DNA of 64,000 nt from Pseudomonas saxonica. GTDB lineage: Bacteria > Pseudomonadota > Gammaproteobacteria > Pseudomonadales > Pseudomonadaceae. Shown here piece by piece: positions 39,614 through 49,501 of the stretch; the first letter of the stretch is position 1, and each line of letters opens with the position of its first letter. The DNA lies in NCBI RefSeq assembly GCF_007858365.1, contig NZ_VFIO01000002.1, forward strand, positions 496,001 to 560,000, written 5' to 3'. The notes beneath the pieces are model-generated. The model searched no databases. It was not told where the DNA came from and saw only the letters and a program-made list of their open reading frames with translations. The translations under genes were made by a program, and so were the position numbers.

Positions 39614-40737
39614 GGGCTGGTCTCCTGCGCAGGATTGCCAGCCGCCTTGCCCGGCTCGTCAGCAGAAACGTGGCGACGCTCCAGATAGGCCTGCACGGCG
39701 CTCAAGGTGCCGGCGAGGTCGGGGGTTTGTACCGTGACAGGCTGTTTGCTCAGCGCCACCACCTGCTCTAGCAACTTCTTACTTTGCGCGTTATCCGAGT
39801 TGAAATTATTTTTAAGCACGTCTTCGGCTTGCGCCAGCGCCTGGGTATAAACCGGCTCCTGAGCATTGAGGGCTGCCCACTGCGCCTGTTCCAGCGCCAG
39901 ACTCAGGGCAAGGCGTACTTGAGTCAGGCTCTGACCGGCCAAGAGTGGTCGTACATTTTTATCCGCGTTGAAGTCGATACGGATGTAATGCGAAATCTCA
40001 TCCCACCACTGCGCCCAACGACTCGCGCCATCGCCATCAGCTGTGAGGCCCAACAGAGAGTCGCCCGTATCCTTGAAGGACGGTGCCAGCGCATTGAGCT
40101 GTGCCACCTGGTCACGCAAGGCGGCCAACTGCAGGAACAGGCCTGTGCGATCGGGTTGTTCTACGCTGCGCAGGGCGGTAAGGGTTTTGGCCAATTGCTC
40201 ACGGGCAGCGAATGACCCGGGATCATTCTGCTCGCGCAGAATATCGTCAGCGCCCTGCACCAGCGCTTGCGCACTGCTGATGTCTTGCAGGGCTGACAAG
40301 CGCAGGCTGGCCAGGCGCAGCAAATGTTCGGCCTCGGCCAAGCGCCAATCCTTGCGGCTTGCACCCAATACGGTTTCAAGACGCTGGTTCAAGCGCTGTT
40401 GATCACCTTGCAACTGCACAACCAATTGGCGCTGGTTATCCAGCTCATTGGCAGACGGCAACTGATTGAGGCGCGTCAGCAGTTGTTGCTCTCCCTGCTT
40501 GATCGACAGCGTTTGCGCCGCCAGCGCCGGTACTTCGCTTAACTGCTGCTCGGTGGCGACTTGCAGATGACGCACCTGCCACACCCCCCAACCGCCGACG
40601 GCAACGCCAGCGGCACCGAGCAACAGCGCCACCACGGCCAGACCATTGCCCCGCCGCTCGGAGCGCGTATCGGGCTTTTGAGCCGGCGCTTGAGGCGCGG
40701 GCTGCACGGATTCTTTTGGCAAGACTGTTTCGCTCAC
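39610..40737 (-). CDS. hemX: HemX family protein (uroporphyrinogen-III C-methyltransferase-like annotation)
   Basis: 375-residue membrane-anchored protein with an N-terminal Pro-rich cytoplasmic tail, one TM (GNGLAVVALLLGAAGVAVGG) and a long periplasmic coiled-coil/helical domain. The start is a GTG at 40737 preceded by AAAGGAT; the frame is open upstream inside hemD. It lacks SAM-methyltransferase motifs, so the common 'C-methyltransferase' name is not supported by its sequence. Between hemD and hemY in one operon. Confidence 0.92.
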   Translation of the reverse strand: MSETVLPKESVQPAPQAPAQKPDTRSERRGNGLAVVALLLGAAGVAVGGWGVWQVRHLQVATEQQLSEVPALAAQTLSIKQGEQQLLTRLNQLPSANELDNQRQLVVQLQGDQQRLNQRLETVLGASRKDWRLAEAEHLLRLASLRLSALQDISSAQALVQGADDILREQNDPGSFAAREQLAKTLTALRSVEQPDRTGLFLQLAALRDQVAQLNALAPSFKDTGDSLLGLTADGDGASRWAQWWDEISHYIRIDFNADKNVRPLLAGQSLTQVRLALSLALEQAQWAALNAQEPVYTQALAQAEDVLKNNFNSDNAQSKKLLEQVVALSKQPVTVQTPDLAGTLSAVQAYLERRHVSADEPGKAAGNPAQETSP

Positions 40738-40753
40738 GTATCCATCCTTTGCA

Positions 40754-41521
40754 TTAGAAAGCAGGTACGGGATGTTCCCGTAACGCCGCCAGCAAAGCCG
40801 TGGCACTGGCACCACGACAATCCACAACGTTTAGCGCCCCGGCATTTCGCGCCATTTGCGCAACCCGAGGGCTTGGAACAAACAACGGTAAACTTGCCAG
40901 TTGCGGCCAGGCATCGCCTGCCAATTGGCATAAATGTTCGAAACCCTGCCCACTGCTGACCACCAGACCGTTCAGGCGTTCCACTTTCACGCGTTCCACC
41001 AGCGCGGCTGGCGGGTAGGAAGGCAGCTCGCGACGGTACAGCTCAAGGTAGTCGAGTTGTGCACCCAGGTCTCGTAAACGCTCGGCCAGCATCTCTCGCC
41101 CACCCTCGCCGCGCAAAATCAGAACCCTTGGGTTATCGCAGGCAACAGCCTGACTGAACGCAGGCAATGCCAACAAGGCCTCACTGTCATCCGCGCTTTG
41201 AGGGTAGCTAACATCGAGACCATGGTCGGTGAGAATCTGCGCGGTCGCGGCTCCCACACTGAACCACTTCTGGGCGGGGGGCTGTGGCCAATACTGGCTG
41301 ACCAGAGCAAGGCCCAGCCGCGCTGCGGGTTTGCTGACGACAATGACCGCGCAATAGCGATCAAGCTGAGCGATCAGCGCCCGCTGCGCGTCAGTCAATA
41401 CCAACGGCTGGATGTTCAGCAGCGGCAAGCTGCTGCTGTAAACACCCACACTGGACAACTCACACGCCAGCGCTGCCGACTCCTCTGCGGGCCGGGTCAG
41501 CAACAAGCGCCAACCTGTCAC
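40754..41521 (-). CDS. hemD: Uroporphyrinogen-III synthase
   Basis: 255-residue HemD, which closes and inverts hydroxymethylbilane to uroporphyrinogen III. N-terminal [19 protein letters not shown] and C-terminal [20 protein letters not shown] are the usual segments, with the conserved Tyr in the ELYRRELP region. Overlaps hemC by 4 nt (ATGA). Confidence 0.95.
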   Translation of the reverse strand: MTGWRLLLTRPAEESAALACELSSVGVYSSSLPLLNIQPLVLTDAQRALIAQLDRYCAVIVVSKPAARLGLALVSQYWPQPPAQKWFSVGAATAQILTDHGLDVSYPQSADDSEALLALPAFSQAVACDNPRVLILRGEGGREMLAERLRDLGAQLDYLELYRRELPSYPPAALVERVKVERLNGLVVSSGQGFEHLCQLAGDAWPQLASLPLFVPSPRVAQMARNAGALNVVDCRGASATALLAALREHPVPAF

Positions 41522-42459
41522 TCGTGACCTGCCTCACCGTAAACAGCTTTCAGGATCGCGCCGGCACCTTGATCCAGCAACGCTTCAGCCACCTCGATCC
41601 CAAGTTCTGTTGCAGCGCTATGGGGCCCGCGTGCCTGAGCCGTCAGAAGCATGCTGCCATTGGGGTCGCCCACAAGGCCTCGCAACCAGATTTGATCGCC
41701 TTCGAGCACGGCATAACAGGCAATAGGCACCTGACAGCCGCCATTCAAATGCTTGTTCAATGCGCGCTCGGCCGTCACACGCACCGCGGTGTCGGCATGA
41801 TGCAAAGGCGCTAGCAAGGCATGAATGTCACTGTCGGCACTGCGGCACTCAATACCCACCGCGCCTTGGCCGCCGGCCGGCAAGCTGTCATCGATACTGA
41901 TCGCGCAGGTGATGCGGTCTTCAAAGCCGAGGCGAATCAAACCTGCAGCCGCAAGAATGATGGCGTCGTATTCACCCGCGTCCAGTTTGGCCAGACGGGT
42001 ATTAACGTTGCCACGCAAAAAACGGATATTCAGGTCGGGTCGACGGGTCAACAACTGGGCCTGTCGACGCAGGCTCGATGTGCCGACCACGCTGCCTTCT
42101 GGCAAGGCATCAAGCGTGGCGTAGGTCGTGGAGACAAAAGCATCGCGCGGGTCTTCACGTTCGCAGATACAGAACAAGCCCAAGCCTTCAGGGAAGTCCA
42201 TCGGCACGTCTTTCATGGAGTGCACGGCGATATCTGCTTCGTTTTCGAGCAATGCGGTTTCGAGCTCTTTCACGAACAGACCCTTGCCGCCGATTTTCGA
42301 CAGCGGAGAGTCCAGCAACTTGTCGCCACGGCTGACCATAGGAACCAGCGTCACCAAAAGACCTGGGTGAGCGTGCTCCAAGCGGGCTTTGACATACTCG
42401 GCCTGCCACAGAGCCAGGGCGCTTTTACGGGTAGCGATGCGGATTTCGCGAGAGGACAT
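41518..42459 (-). CDS. hemC: Porphobilinogen deaminase (hydroxymethylbilane synthase)
   Basis: 313-residue HemC. N-terminal [20 protein letters not shown], the catalytic Asp segment in [14 protein letters not shown] and the dipyrromethane-cofactor Cys in [10 protein letters not shown] are all present. First gene of hemC-hemD-hemX-hemY; algR lies 104 nt upstream on the same strand and could share transcription. Confidence 0.97.
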   Translation of the reverse strand: MSSREIRIATRKSALALWQAEYVKARLEHAHPGLLVTLVPMVSRGDKLLDSPLSKIGGKGLFVKELETALLENEADIAVHSMKDVPMDFPEGLGLFCICEREDPRDAFVSTTYATLDALPEGSVVGTSSLRRQAQLLTRRPDLNIRFLRGNVNTRLAKLDAGEYDAIILAAAGLIRLGFEDRITCAISIDDSLPAGGQGAVGIECRSADSDIHALLAPLHHADTAVRVTAERALNKHLNGGCQVPIACYAVLEGDQIWLRGLVGDPNGSMLLTAQARGPHSAATELGIEVAEALLDQGAGAILKAVYGEAGHE

Positions 42460-42563
42460 GGATCAATCCGTACTGAATAGATACGGCTGATAATAACAGC
42501 TCAGCCAAAACAGCTTTGACTTGTATCAGAAAGTACGTGGCCTCCCTGGCCCGCTGACCGGCC

Positions 42564-43310
42564 CTAAAGCTGCTGCATCATTTTGCGAACCCCGGCTACA
42601 TGACGTCTGCTGACAATCAACGCATCACCATTGAGCCCACGCAGATAGAGCTGGAAATGCCCTAACGGCGTACGTTGAAGGCGCTCGATACGGTTGCGTG
42701 CCACCAGCGCATTGCGATGAATACGCACAAAACGTTCGCCGAATTCGTCCTCAAGGGATTTGAGAGGCTCATCAAGCAAGACTTCGCCGCCTTCGTGACG
42801 CAACGTCACGTATTTATGATCGGCGATGAAGTAGATCACTTGTTCGATGGGAATCAGCTCGATTCCTTTGCGGGTTCGGGCACTGATATGACTTCGCGGA
42901 CCGCTGCCCGATTGCGCGGCAGGCCGGGTCAGCGCAGCTAGCTGGCTTCGATTGGGCCGATGCGCCTCTTTCAATGCTGCGCTCAATGCCTCGGCACTGA
43001 TCGGCTTGAGCACATAGCTGAGCCCGCTCTCCTGCAAAGCTTGCAGCGAGAACTCGTCAGGGGCGACGCAAAAGACAACCGAAGGGGGCAGCTCGCGCTC
43101 GCATAATTTGGCAGCAACCTGCAAGCCGTCGAGGCCTGGGAGACCAATGTCGAGTAACACGACATCCGGCTTGAGGCTTTCGATCAGGCTCAATGCCTCT
43201 TCGCCATTAGTGGCGGTGGGTTCCAGCAATGTATGGCCACCAAGCGTGCCAACTAATCGGCTCAAATGCTCGCGGGCCAGGGTTTCGTCATCAACGATCA
43301 GGACATTCAT
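42564..43310 (-). CDS. algR: AlgR-type LytTR response regulator with altered receiver
   Basis: 248-residue AlgR: receiver domain plus LytTR DNA-binding domain (from ~140: SHISARTRKGIELIPIEQVI). Acidic pocket VDDE at 6-9, phospho-acceptor D54 in LLDIGLPGLDG and the K in LKP are kept, but the conserved switch Thr/Ser at the end of beta-4 is Val82 (FCVAPDEF; P. aeruginosa AlgR has FCTAHDEF). Start at 43310 matches family length. In P. aeruginosa algZ (fimS) precedes algR; here only 382 nt separate algR from divergent argH, so the kinase gene is absent from the locus. Confidence 0.94.
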   Translation of the reverse strand: MNVLIVDDETLAREHLSRLVGTLGGHTLLEPTATNGEEALSLIESLKPDVVLLDIGLPGLDGLQVAAKLCERELPPSVVFCVAPDEFSLQALQESGLSYVLKPISAEALSAALKEAHRPNRSQLAALTRPAAQSGSGPRSHISARTRKGIELIPIEQVIYFIADHKYVTLRHEGGEVLLDEPLKSLEDEFGERFVRIHRNALVARNRIERLQRTPLGHFQLYLRGLNGDALIVSRRHVAGVRKMMQQL

Positions 43311-43692
43311 ATAGCGCTGTATTCCTGCGTGAGTCTCGCACAAGGATAGCGTAGACAGGTGAAGTGACGACTGTCACGGCGATCCACGCTAAGACTAGCG
43401 CGAAGGCCAAAAAGTGCCGCAACATCGCAGCAAAATTCACCTGTGTCTGTTGCTCGGTTTATTACCGAATCAGTTTAGTCATTGATAAAGACCTGCAAAG
43501 ACTGATCCATATGACCAACTGTAGACGGTTGCCAAGACGAATGGGGGTAATCCGTCAATTTCGTTGCTGTATTTTTTATAACCCACTTCATACAAAAGGT
43601 TACCGACGTACGTCAACGTCAGCGCTGGCAACCCTGTTATGATCTGCAGCAACTTTTTGTGTAACTTTCCTCAGCCGATTACGAGCGAATTC
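43311..43692. other. Divergent algR-argH intergenic region
   Basis: 382 nt where algZ would be expected by comparison with P. aeruginosa. Two small inverted repeats lie in the algR-proximal half: GTGAC-GACT-GTCAC (43364-43377) and CGCTA-AGAC-TAGCG (43387-43400). Nearer argH a TATGAT hexamer (43638-43643) could be the argH -10 element. No remnant of kinase coding was recognised. Confidence 0.55.
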
Positions 43693-45087
43693 ATGAGCAC
43701 CGACAAGACCAATCAGTCCTGGGGCGGCCGCTTCAGTGAACCCGTCGACGCCTTCGTTGCGCGCTTCACTGCTTCCGTCACTTTTGACCAGCGCCTTTAC
43801 CGTCACGACATCATGGGCTCCGTGGCTCACGCCACGATGTTGGCCAAAGTCGGCGTGCTAACCGATGCCGAGCGCGACAGCATCATCGAAGGCTTGAAAA
43901 CCATCCAGAGCGAAATCGAAGCCGGCACGTTTGACTGGCGTATCGACCTGGAAGACGTGCACATGAATATCGAAGCGCGCCTGACCGACCGCATTGGTGT
44001 GACCGGTAAAAAACTGCACACCGGTCGCAGCCGTAACGATCAGGTCGCCACCGATATTCGCCTGTGGCTACGTGACGAAATTGACGTGATCCTGGCTGAA
44101 ATTACCCGTTTGCAGAAAGGCCTGCTGGAGCAGGCCGAACGCGAAGCCGAGACCATCATGCCCGGCTTTACACACCTGCAAACCGCACAGCCAGTGACAT
44201 TTGGTCATCACATGCTGGCGTGGTTCGAAATGCTCAGCCGCGATTATGAGCGTCTGGTCGACTGCCGCAAGCGCACCAATCGTATGCCTCTGGGCAGTGC
44301 CGCACTGGCAGGCACCACTTACCCGATCGACCGCGAATTCACGGCGCAGCTGCTGGGTTTTGACGCCGTGGGCGGTAACTCGCTGGACAACGTGTCGGAC
44401 CGCGACTTCGCCATCGAATTCTGCGCCGCAGCCAGCATTGCGATGATGCACTTGTCGCGCTTCTCTGAAGAGCTGGTGTTGTGGACCAGTGCGCAGTTCC
44501 AGTTTATCGACCTGCCTGATCGCTTCTGCACCGGCAGCTCGATCATGCCGCAAAAGAAAAACCCGGACGTCCCGGAACTGGTACGCGGTAAAAGCGGCCG
44601 TGTATTTGGCGCGCTGATGGGCCTGTTGACCCTGATGAAAGGCCAGCCACTGGCCTACAACAAGGACAATCAGGAAGACAAAGAGCCGTTGTTCGACGCG
44701 GCTGACACCCTACGCGATTCGCTGCGTGCCTTTGCCGACATGATCCCGGCGATCAAGCCCAAGCACGCCATGATGCGCGAAGCGGCGTTGCGCGGGTTCT
44801 CGACAGCTACTGACCTAGCCGATTATCTGGTGCGTCGAGGCCTGCCGTTCCGTGACTGCCACGAGATTGTTGGCCACGCGGTGAAGTACGGCGTTGAAAC
44901 GGGCAAAGACCTGGCTGAAATGAGCTTGGAAGAATTGCGCCAGTTCAGCGATCAGATCGAAGACGACGTGTTTGCCGTGCTGACCCTCGAAGGCTCGGTC
45001 AACGCCCGTAATCACATTGGCGGCACCGCGCCTGCGCAAGTGAAAGCGGCTGTAGCCCGTGGCAAGGCGTTGCTGGCTAACCGCTAA
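43693..45087 (+). CDS. argH: Argininosuccinate lyase
   Basis: 464-residue ArgH, the last step of arginine synthesis. Start at ATG 43693 ([20 protein letters not shown]); the frame is open 54 nt upstream. Conserved segments: [19 protein letters not shown]-type [16 protein letters not shown], and the fumarase-superfamily signature [12 protein letters not shown]. Confidence 0.98.
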   Translation: MSTDKTNQSWGGRFSEPVDAFVARFTASVTFDQRLYRHDIMGSVAHATMLAKVGVLTDAERDSIIEGLKTIQSEIEAGTFDWRIDLEDVHMNIEARLTDRIGVTGKKLHTGRSRNDQVATDIRLWLRDEIDVILAEITRLQKGLLEQAEREAETIMPGFTHLQTAQPVTFGHHMLAWFEMLSRDYERLVDCRKRTNRMPLGSAALAGTTYPIDREFTAQLLGFDAVGGNSLDNVSDRDFAIEFCAAASIAMMHLSRFSEELVLWTSAQFQFIDLPDRFCTGSSIMPQKKNPDVPELVRGKSGRVFGALMGLLTLMKGQPLAYNKDNQEDKEPLFDAADTLRDSLRAFADMIPAIKPKHAMMREAALRGFSTATDLADYLVRRGLPFRDCHEIVGHAVKYGVETGKDLAEMSLEELRQFSDQIEDDVFAVLTLEGSVNARNHIGGTAPAQVKAAVARGKALLANR

Positions 45088-45105
45088 GCTCGTTTACCTT
45101 GCAGC

Positions 45106-45139
45106 AAAAAAACGGGCACTTTATGTGCCCGTTTTTTTT
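45106..45139. terminator. Bidirectional terminator between argH and the GST gene
   Basis: Perfect stem ACGGGCAC-TTTAT-GTGCCCGT (45112-45132) with A-run before and T-run after. Confidence 0.95.
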
Positions 45140-45160
45140 ACCCAGCGCTTAAGCCAAGCT

Positions 45161-45820
45161 TTATTTCTTGCTACTGATCCAGGCCAGAAACTGCGGCATG
45201 ACCGCTTCTTTATCCGCAGCGATTTTCTGCACGTGCGGGTTTTGCTCAAGTTGTTCGAGCAACGCCTTGGCCCCCGGCAGATCGGCCAGCAAGTCCAGGC
45301 CAAACAATTTATGCCCGACCGCACACGCCAGACTGACGCTGTAAAGGAAGTAAATATCCGCCAGGCTCAGCGTCTCACCCGCCACGAAGGGTGAGAATTT
45401 TCCGTGGCGACCTAGCGAAGCAATACCTTCAAGCAACTCAGTACGGGCTTTAGTTTTGATTGCCTCAGGGACCGTCATGCCGAAGAATGCCTCCGAGTAC
45501 AACGCACGGGCAGGCAACTCGATATACAGCTCTATTTCTTTGGCGAGCGCCAGCACTTGAGCGCGCTCGAAAGGATCCGTCGGTAACAGCTTTGGACCCG
45601 ATTGTGTCTGCTCGATGTACTCAAGGATCACACTGGTTTCGTTGATAAAACCTTGCTCGACACCCAACACAGGGACTTTGCCACGCGGGCTGATGGTCAA
45701 CGTTTGAGGTGCAGAACCTGGAAAGAAGGGGACTTCTTCGAAAGCAACGCCCTTTTCCAGCAGCGCCAGTTTGACCATGTTGTAGTAATTGCTGACTGCG
45801 AATCCATAAAGCTTAAGCAT
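45161..45820 (-). CDS. Glutathione S-transferase family protein
   Basis: 219-residue GST. Thioredoxin-like N domain (LKLYGFAVSNYYNMVKLALLEKG; the Ser/Tyr pair could be the catalytic residue) with PRGKVPVL and NETSVILEYIE glutathione-binding motifs; all-helical C domain. Substrate unknown. Convergent with argH. Confidence 0.92.
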   Translation of the reverse strand: MLKLYGFAVSNYYNMVKLALLEKGVAFEEVPFFPGSAPQTLTISPRGKVPVLGVEQGFINETSVILEYIEQTQSGPKLLPTDPFERAQVLALAKEIELYIELPARALYSEAFFGMTVPEAIKTKARTELLEGIASLGRHGKFSPFVAGETLSLADIYFLYSVSLACAVGHKLFGLDLLADLPGAKALLEQLEQNPHVQKIAADKEAVMPQFLAWISSKK

Positions 45821-45945
45821 TGCAAAGCCTCCAGGCCGTGTTGGGGTTGGCAGCAGCTGTTATAGAGGTTCGCCGCTAAGCTGGCTAGCAGCATCACTGA
45901 GCTGAATGCCGTTAGACTGCCACCCTTTACTTAAGGAGCCTGCCC

Positions 45946-46230
45946 ATGAGCGAGCCAACCGATATCGACACCGACGAAGAAGAATTCGCAGAAGATACCC
46001 TGACTCAAGCGATTGAAAACCAGATTGAAAGCGACAACCCCCCTGCCGCTAAAGCCACGTTCAATAAGCTGACTTTGGTTGGCTACGAGCGCGACGAAAT
46101 TTTGAGCATGATGGCGCATGTGCTTGCCGTGGAGATTGACGCGCTCCTCGAAGAAGACCGCGCCTTTGATTCGCAATGGTACGAAACAGCCCTTCGCGAG
46201 CTGCCGACCCTGCCGCCCGAGAAGAACTGA
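45946..46230 (+). CDS. Conserved small acidic protein
   Basis: 94-residue protein with a very acidic N terminus (DIDTDEEEFAEDTL) and a helical rest (FNKLTLVGYERDEILSMMAH). No known domain recognised; appears to be a conserved Pseudomonas protein. AAGGAG box 9 nt before the ATG. Ends 7 nt from the stop of the convergent GGDEF-EAL gene. Confidence 0.8.
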   Translation: MSEPTDIDTDEEEFAEDTLTQAIENQIESDNPPAAKATFNKLTLVGYERDEILSMMAHVLAVEIDALLEEDRAFDSQWYETALRELPTLPPEKN

Positions 46231-46237
46231 ATCCGGC

Positions 46238-48160
46238 TTAGCCGTGAATCGCTGGAGCTCGCTGCCAGTCCAGTTCGCTGGCCGGCATCGGGCGTCCAAA
46301 CCAGTAGCCTTGGCCCAGATCACACGTGAGGTCGTGCAGGAATTGCGCCTGCTCGACTTGCTCGATCCCTTCTGCCTGCACATGCAAGCCCATGCTTTGA
46401 GACAGTGCGATGACCGCGCGAACAATCGCCACGTCGTCATTGTCTGCCGGTAGCCCGGCGACAAATCCCTGATCGATCTTGAGCTTCTGCACAGGTAACT
46501 GCTTGAGCCGTAGCAAAGACGAAAAACCCGTTCCGAAATCATCAATGGCCAGTCGCAACCCCAAGGTTCGCAGGCGATGCATTTGCTCCAGCGCGGCCTG
46601 TGAATCGTCCATCACGGCACTTTCCGTGACTTCCAGTTCCAACAGCGCCGGATCCAGCCCTGTATCGGCCAGCACGGTAGATACCAGCGTGAACAATTCA
46701 GGACGAGCAAACAAACGGCTGGAGATATTAACGGCCACAAATGACAACTCGACGCCAGCGCATTGCCACTGGCCCATTTGCCAGCAGGCTTGCTCCAACA
46801 CCCACGCGTCAATTTCGGCAATCAGACCGGTACGTTCGGCGATCGGAATGAATTCGCCCGGCGATATCAAACCTCGCACCGGATGCTGCCAGCGCACCAG
46901 CGCCTCAACGCCAATCAGACGGCTGGTCTTGAGGTCGTGCACCGGCTGGTAATACACACGCAGCTCTTGCTGCTCCAGTGCCCGGCGTAAATCGCTGGCC
47001 ACTTCTACCCGGTATTGTGCGTGAGTGGTCAGCTCTTCGGTGTAGAGGGCATAACCCTCGCGGCCCGTTTTTTTGGCCTTATACAACGCCGAGTCGGCAT
47101 TGCGCAGTAATTGCTCGGCGTTCAAAGCGTCACGAGGGAATACGCTGATGCCGACGCTGGCGCTGATAAATAGCTGATGCTTCTCAACCTCAAAGACCCC
47201 TTTCATCACCTCCAGCACCTTCTGCGCAGCCAACGCCGCCTCAGCCGTGCGCGAGCAATTGTCGACCAATACGGCAAATTCATCGCCACCCAATCGGGCC
47301 ACGGTGAAACCTTTACCGAATAGACGCTGCAAACGGTCAGCGACCCTCTTGAGCAGCAAGTCACCGATGTTATGGCCCAGGCTGTCATTGACGATTTTAA
47401 AGTGATCAAGATCGATCAGCAGCAGCGCGCACCCCGAGGAGTGCCGTAGCGCCGAGGCTAACGCCTGTTCAGTGCGATCGGTAAACAACAGTCGATTGGG
47501 CAAGTCAGTCAGCGCGTCGTGGTGGGCCAACCGAGTCAATTCAGTCTGGGATTTTTTTATGGCCGAAATATCCGTGAACACCGCGACATAGTGAGTTACT
47601 AGCCCTTCACCATCAGTAATCGCACGGACGGTTTGCCACTGCGGATACACTTCGCCATCTTTGCGACGGTTCCAGATCTCACCGCTCCAGTCACCGTTTT
47701 CTTGTAGTGACTTAAACACCGCCTGATAGAACTCGGGGCCATGACGACCCGACTTGAACATATTGGGGCGGTGGCCCAACACTTCGTCGGCGGTATAGCC
47801 GGTGATTTCAACCAGAGCACGGTTCACATGCACAATCGTGCCCCGGCAGTCGGTGACCAACACGCCTTCACGGGTGCAATCGAACACCACGGCCGCTTGG
47901 CGCAGGCGCTCCCGATCTTGACGTTGATGCTTCAAGCGGGCGCCCACACCCATAAAACTCAACAGCCGTGCGCGGGCAATAAAAATTAATACGGCACTGA
48001 AAAACGCCCAAAAATAACCGTTGATCCGTTGCCACTGGGCCAATTGGCTCCAATCATCGAAATAACTGTTCAATAAATGATCAGATATTTGCAGCCAGAA
48101 AACCGATAACAGCCCGTACAACAAAGCCGCACGCAAAGCATCACGATATGAAACCGACAT
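46238..48160 (-). CDS. Membrane PAS-GGDEF-EAL protein (c-di-GMP turnover)
   Basis: 640-residue protein: two N-terminal TMs (ALLYGLLSVFWLQISDHL and NGYFWAFFSAVLIFIARA), a PAS domain (EGVLVTDCRGTIVHVNRALV) with PAC motif, a GGDEF domain with an intact RLGGDEFAVL and an EAL domain with GVEALVRWQHP, the NISSRLF segment and DDFGTGFSSLLRL. Both catalytic domains look intact, so either direction of c-di-GMP metabolism is possible. Beside desA, as for PA0285/PA0286 in P. aeruginosa. Confidence 0.95.
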   Translation of the reverse strand: MSVSYRDALRAALLYGLLSVFWLQISDHLLNSYFDDWSQLAQWQRINGYFWAFFSAVLIFIARARLLSFMGVGARLKHQRQDRERLRQAAVVFDCTREGVLVTDCRGTIVHVNRALVEITGYTADEVLGHRPNMFKSGRHGPEFYQAVFKSLQENGDWSGEIWNRRKDGEVYPQWQTVRAITDGEGLVTHYVAVFTDISAIKKSQTELTRLAHHDALTDLPNRLLFTDRTEQALASALRHSSGCALLLIDLDHFKIVNDSLGHNIGDLLLKRVADRLQRLFGKGFTVARLGGDEFAVLVDNCSRTAEAALAAQKVLEVMKGVFEVEKHQLFISASVGISVFPRDALNAEQLLRNADSALYKAKKTGREGYALYTEELTTHAQYRVEVASDLRRALEQQELRVYYQPVHDLKTSRLIGVEALVRWQHPVRGLISPGEFIPIAERTGLIAEIDAWVLEQACWQMGQWQCAGVELSFVAVNISSRLFARPELFTLVSTVLADTGLDPALLELEVTESAVMDDSQAALEQMHRLRTLGLRLAIDDFGTGFSSLLRLKQLPVQKLKIDQGFVAGLPADNDDVAIVRAVIALSQSMGLHVQAEGIEQVEQAQFLHDLTCDLGQGYWFGRPMPASELDWQRAPAIHG

Positions 48161-48308
48161 AAGAAAGTTAAAGAACCTACAAAAAAAGAGGAATTATAGT
48201 GTAAGAAACATCTGAATACTCTTATCTGAAAGGTCGACTGGTTTTATCTGGCAGCAAGGGGATAATGCGCGTTGCAATTTTTTTATCTTCCCGAGGGCCA
48301 AACAGCCT

Positions 48309-49493
48309 ATGTGGTACAACGGTTTTCTTGACTTGTCAGCCTGGCAACTGGTTGCGGTCACCCTGTTGATGACCCACGTGACCATTATTGGGGTCACGGT
48401 TTATCTGCACCGCTATTCAGCGCACCGCTCTTTGGAGCTTAACGGTGGCCTGAAACACTTCTTCCGCTTCTGGCTGTGGCTAACCACTGCGCAGAATACC
48501 CGCGAGTGGACTGCCATCCACCGTAAGCACCACGCAAAATGCGAAACCGTAGATGACCCGCATAGCCCGGTCATCAAGGGGTTATCGACCGTTTTGCGCA
48601 AAGGTGCAGAGCTGTACCGCGAAGAGGCACAAAACGCGGAAACACTGCGTATTTACGGTAAGAACTGCCCTGAAGACTGGATAGAACGGAATCTGTATTC
48701 GCGCTACAAATTGCTGGGCGTGGGCATCATGCTGGCCATTGACCTGCTCTTGTTCGGCGCCATCGGCCTGACCATCTGGGCGATCCAGATGATGTGGATC
48801 CCGGTGTGGGCTGCAGGCGTGGTCAATGGTCTGGGCCATGCCGTGGGTTACCGCAACTTTGAGTGCCGCGACGCGGCGACCAATCTGGTGCCGTGGGGCA
48901 TCATCATTGGCGGTGAAGAGCTGCACAACAACCACCACACCTACCCCAACTCGGCCAAGATGTCGGTCAAGAAATGGGAATTCGACCTGGGCTGGGCGTG
49001 GATCAAGGTGTTCAGCTTTTTAGGTCTGGCCAAGGTTCAACGCGTTGCGCCCATTGCTCACCGGGTTGAAGGTAAGGGCAATCTGGACATGGACACCGCC
49101 ATGGCGATCCTGAACAACCGGTTCCAGATCATGGCGCAGTACCGCAAGTTAGTGATTGCCCCCTTGGTGCAGCAAGAGCTGGCCAAGGTTGATCATTCGG
49201 TTCGCCACCAGTTCCGTCGCGCCAAGCGCTTGCTTTCGCGTGAGACCAGCCTGCTTGAAGATCGTCATCACCAGCGTATCGAAAGCCTGCTGGAGCACAG
49301 CCAGTCGCTGAAAGTGATTTACGAAAAGCGCCTGGCCCTGCAGCAGATCTGGGTCAAGACCAGCACCAACGGTCACGACATGCTGGCCGCTATCAAAGAG
49401 TGGGTACATGAGGCAGAAGCCAGCGGGATTCAGTCGTTGCGCGAGTTTGCCAATCAATTGAAGACGTACTCATTGCGTCCCGCTAAAGCGTAG
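48309..49493 (+). CDS. desA: Acyl-lipid delta-9 fatty acid desaturase
   Basis: 394-residue integral membrane desaturase that introduces a cis double bond into membrane phospholipid acyl chains. Three His boxes: HRYSAHR, HRKHHAK and HNNHHTYP bind the diiron centre. Four hydrophobic spans, long C-terminal helical region. The 148-nt divergent gap to the GGDEF-EAL gene is AT-rich. Likely part of cold adaptation; this is inference from the family. Confidence 0.95.
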   Translation: MWYNGFLDLSAWQLVAVTLLMTHVTIIGVTVYLHRYSAHRSLELNGGLKHFFRFWLWLTTAQNTREWTAIHRKHHAKCETVDDPHSPVIKGLSTVLRKGAELYREEAQNAETLRIYGKNCPEDWIERNLYSRYKLLGVGIMLAIDLLLFGAIGLTIWAIQMMWIPVWAAGVVNGLGHAVGYRNFECRDAATNLVPWGIIIGGEELHNNHHTYPNSAKMSVKKWEFDLGWAWIKVFSFLGLAKVQRVAPIAHRVEGKGNLDMDTAMAILNNRFQIMAQYRKLVIAPLVQQELAKVDHSVRHQFRRAKRLLSRETSLLEDRHHQRIESLLEHSQSLKVIYEKRLALQQIWVKTSTNGHDMLAAIKEWVHEAEASGIQSLREFANQLKTYSLRPAKA

Positions 49494-49501
49494 AGGCTAC
49501 T

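Noticed and set aside
39610..40737. HemX as a genuine uroporphyrinogen-III methyltransferase
   Set aside because: The sequence shows one TM and a coiled-coil periplasmic domain and none of the SAM-methyltransferase motifs, so only the family name is kept.
43364..43642. 92-codon forward ORF in the algR-argH gap
   Set aside because: Cys- and Arg-rich with no family resemblance or ribosome binding site; overlaps the presumed regulatory region.
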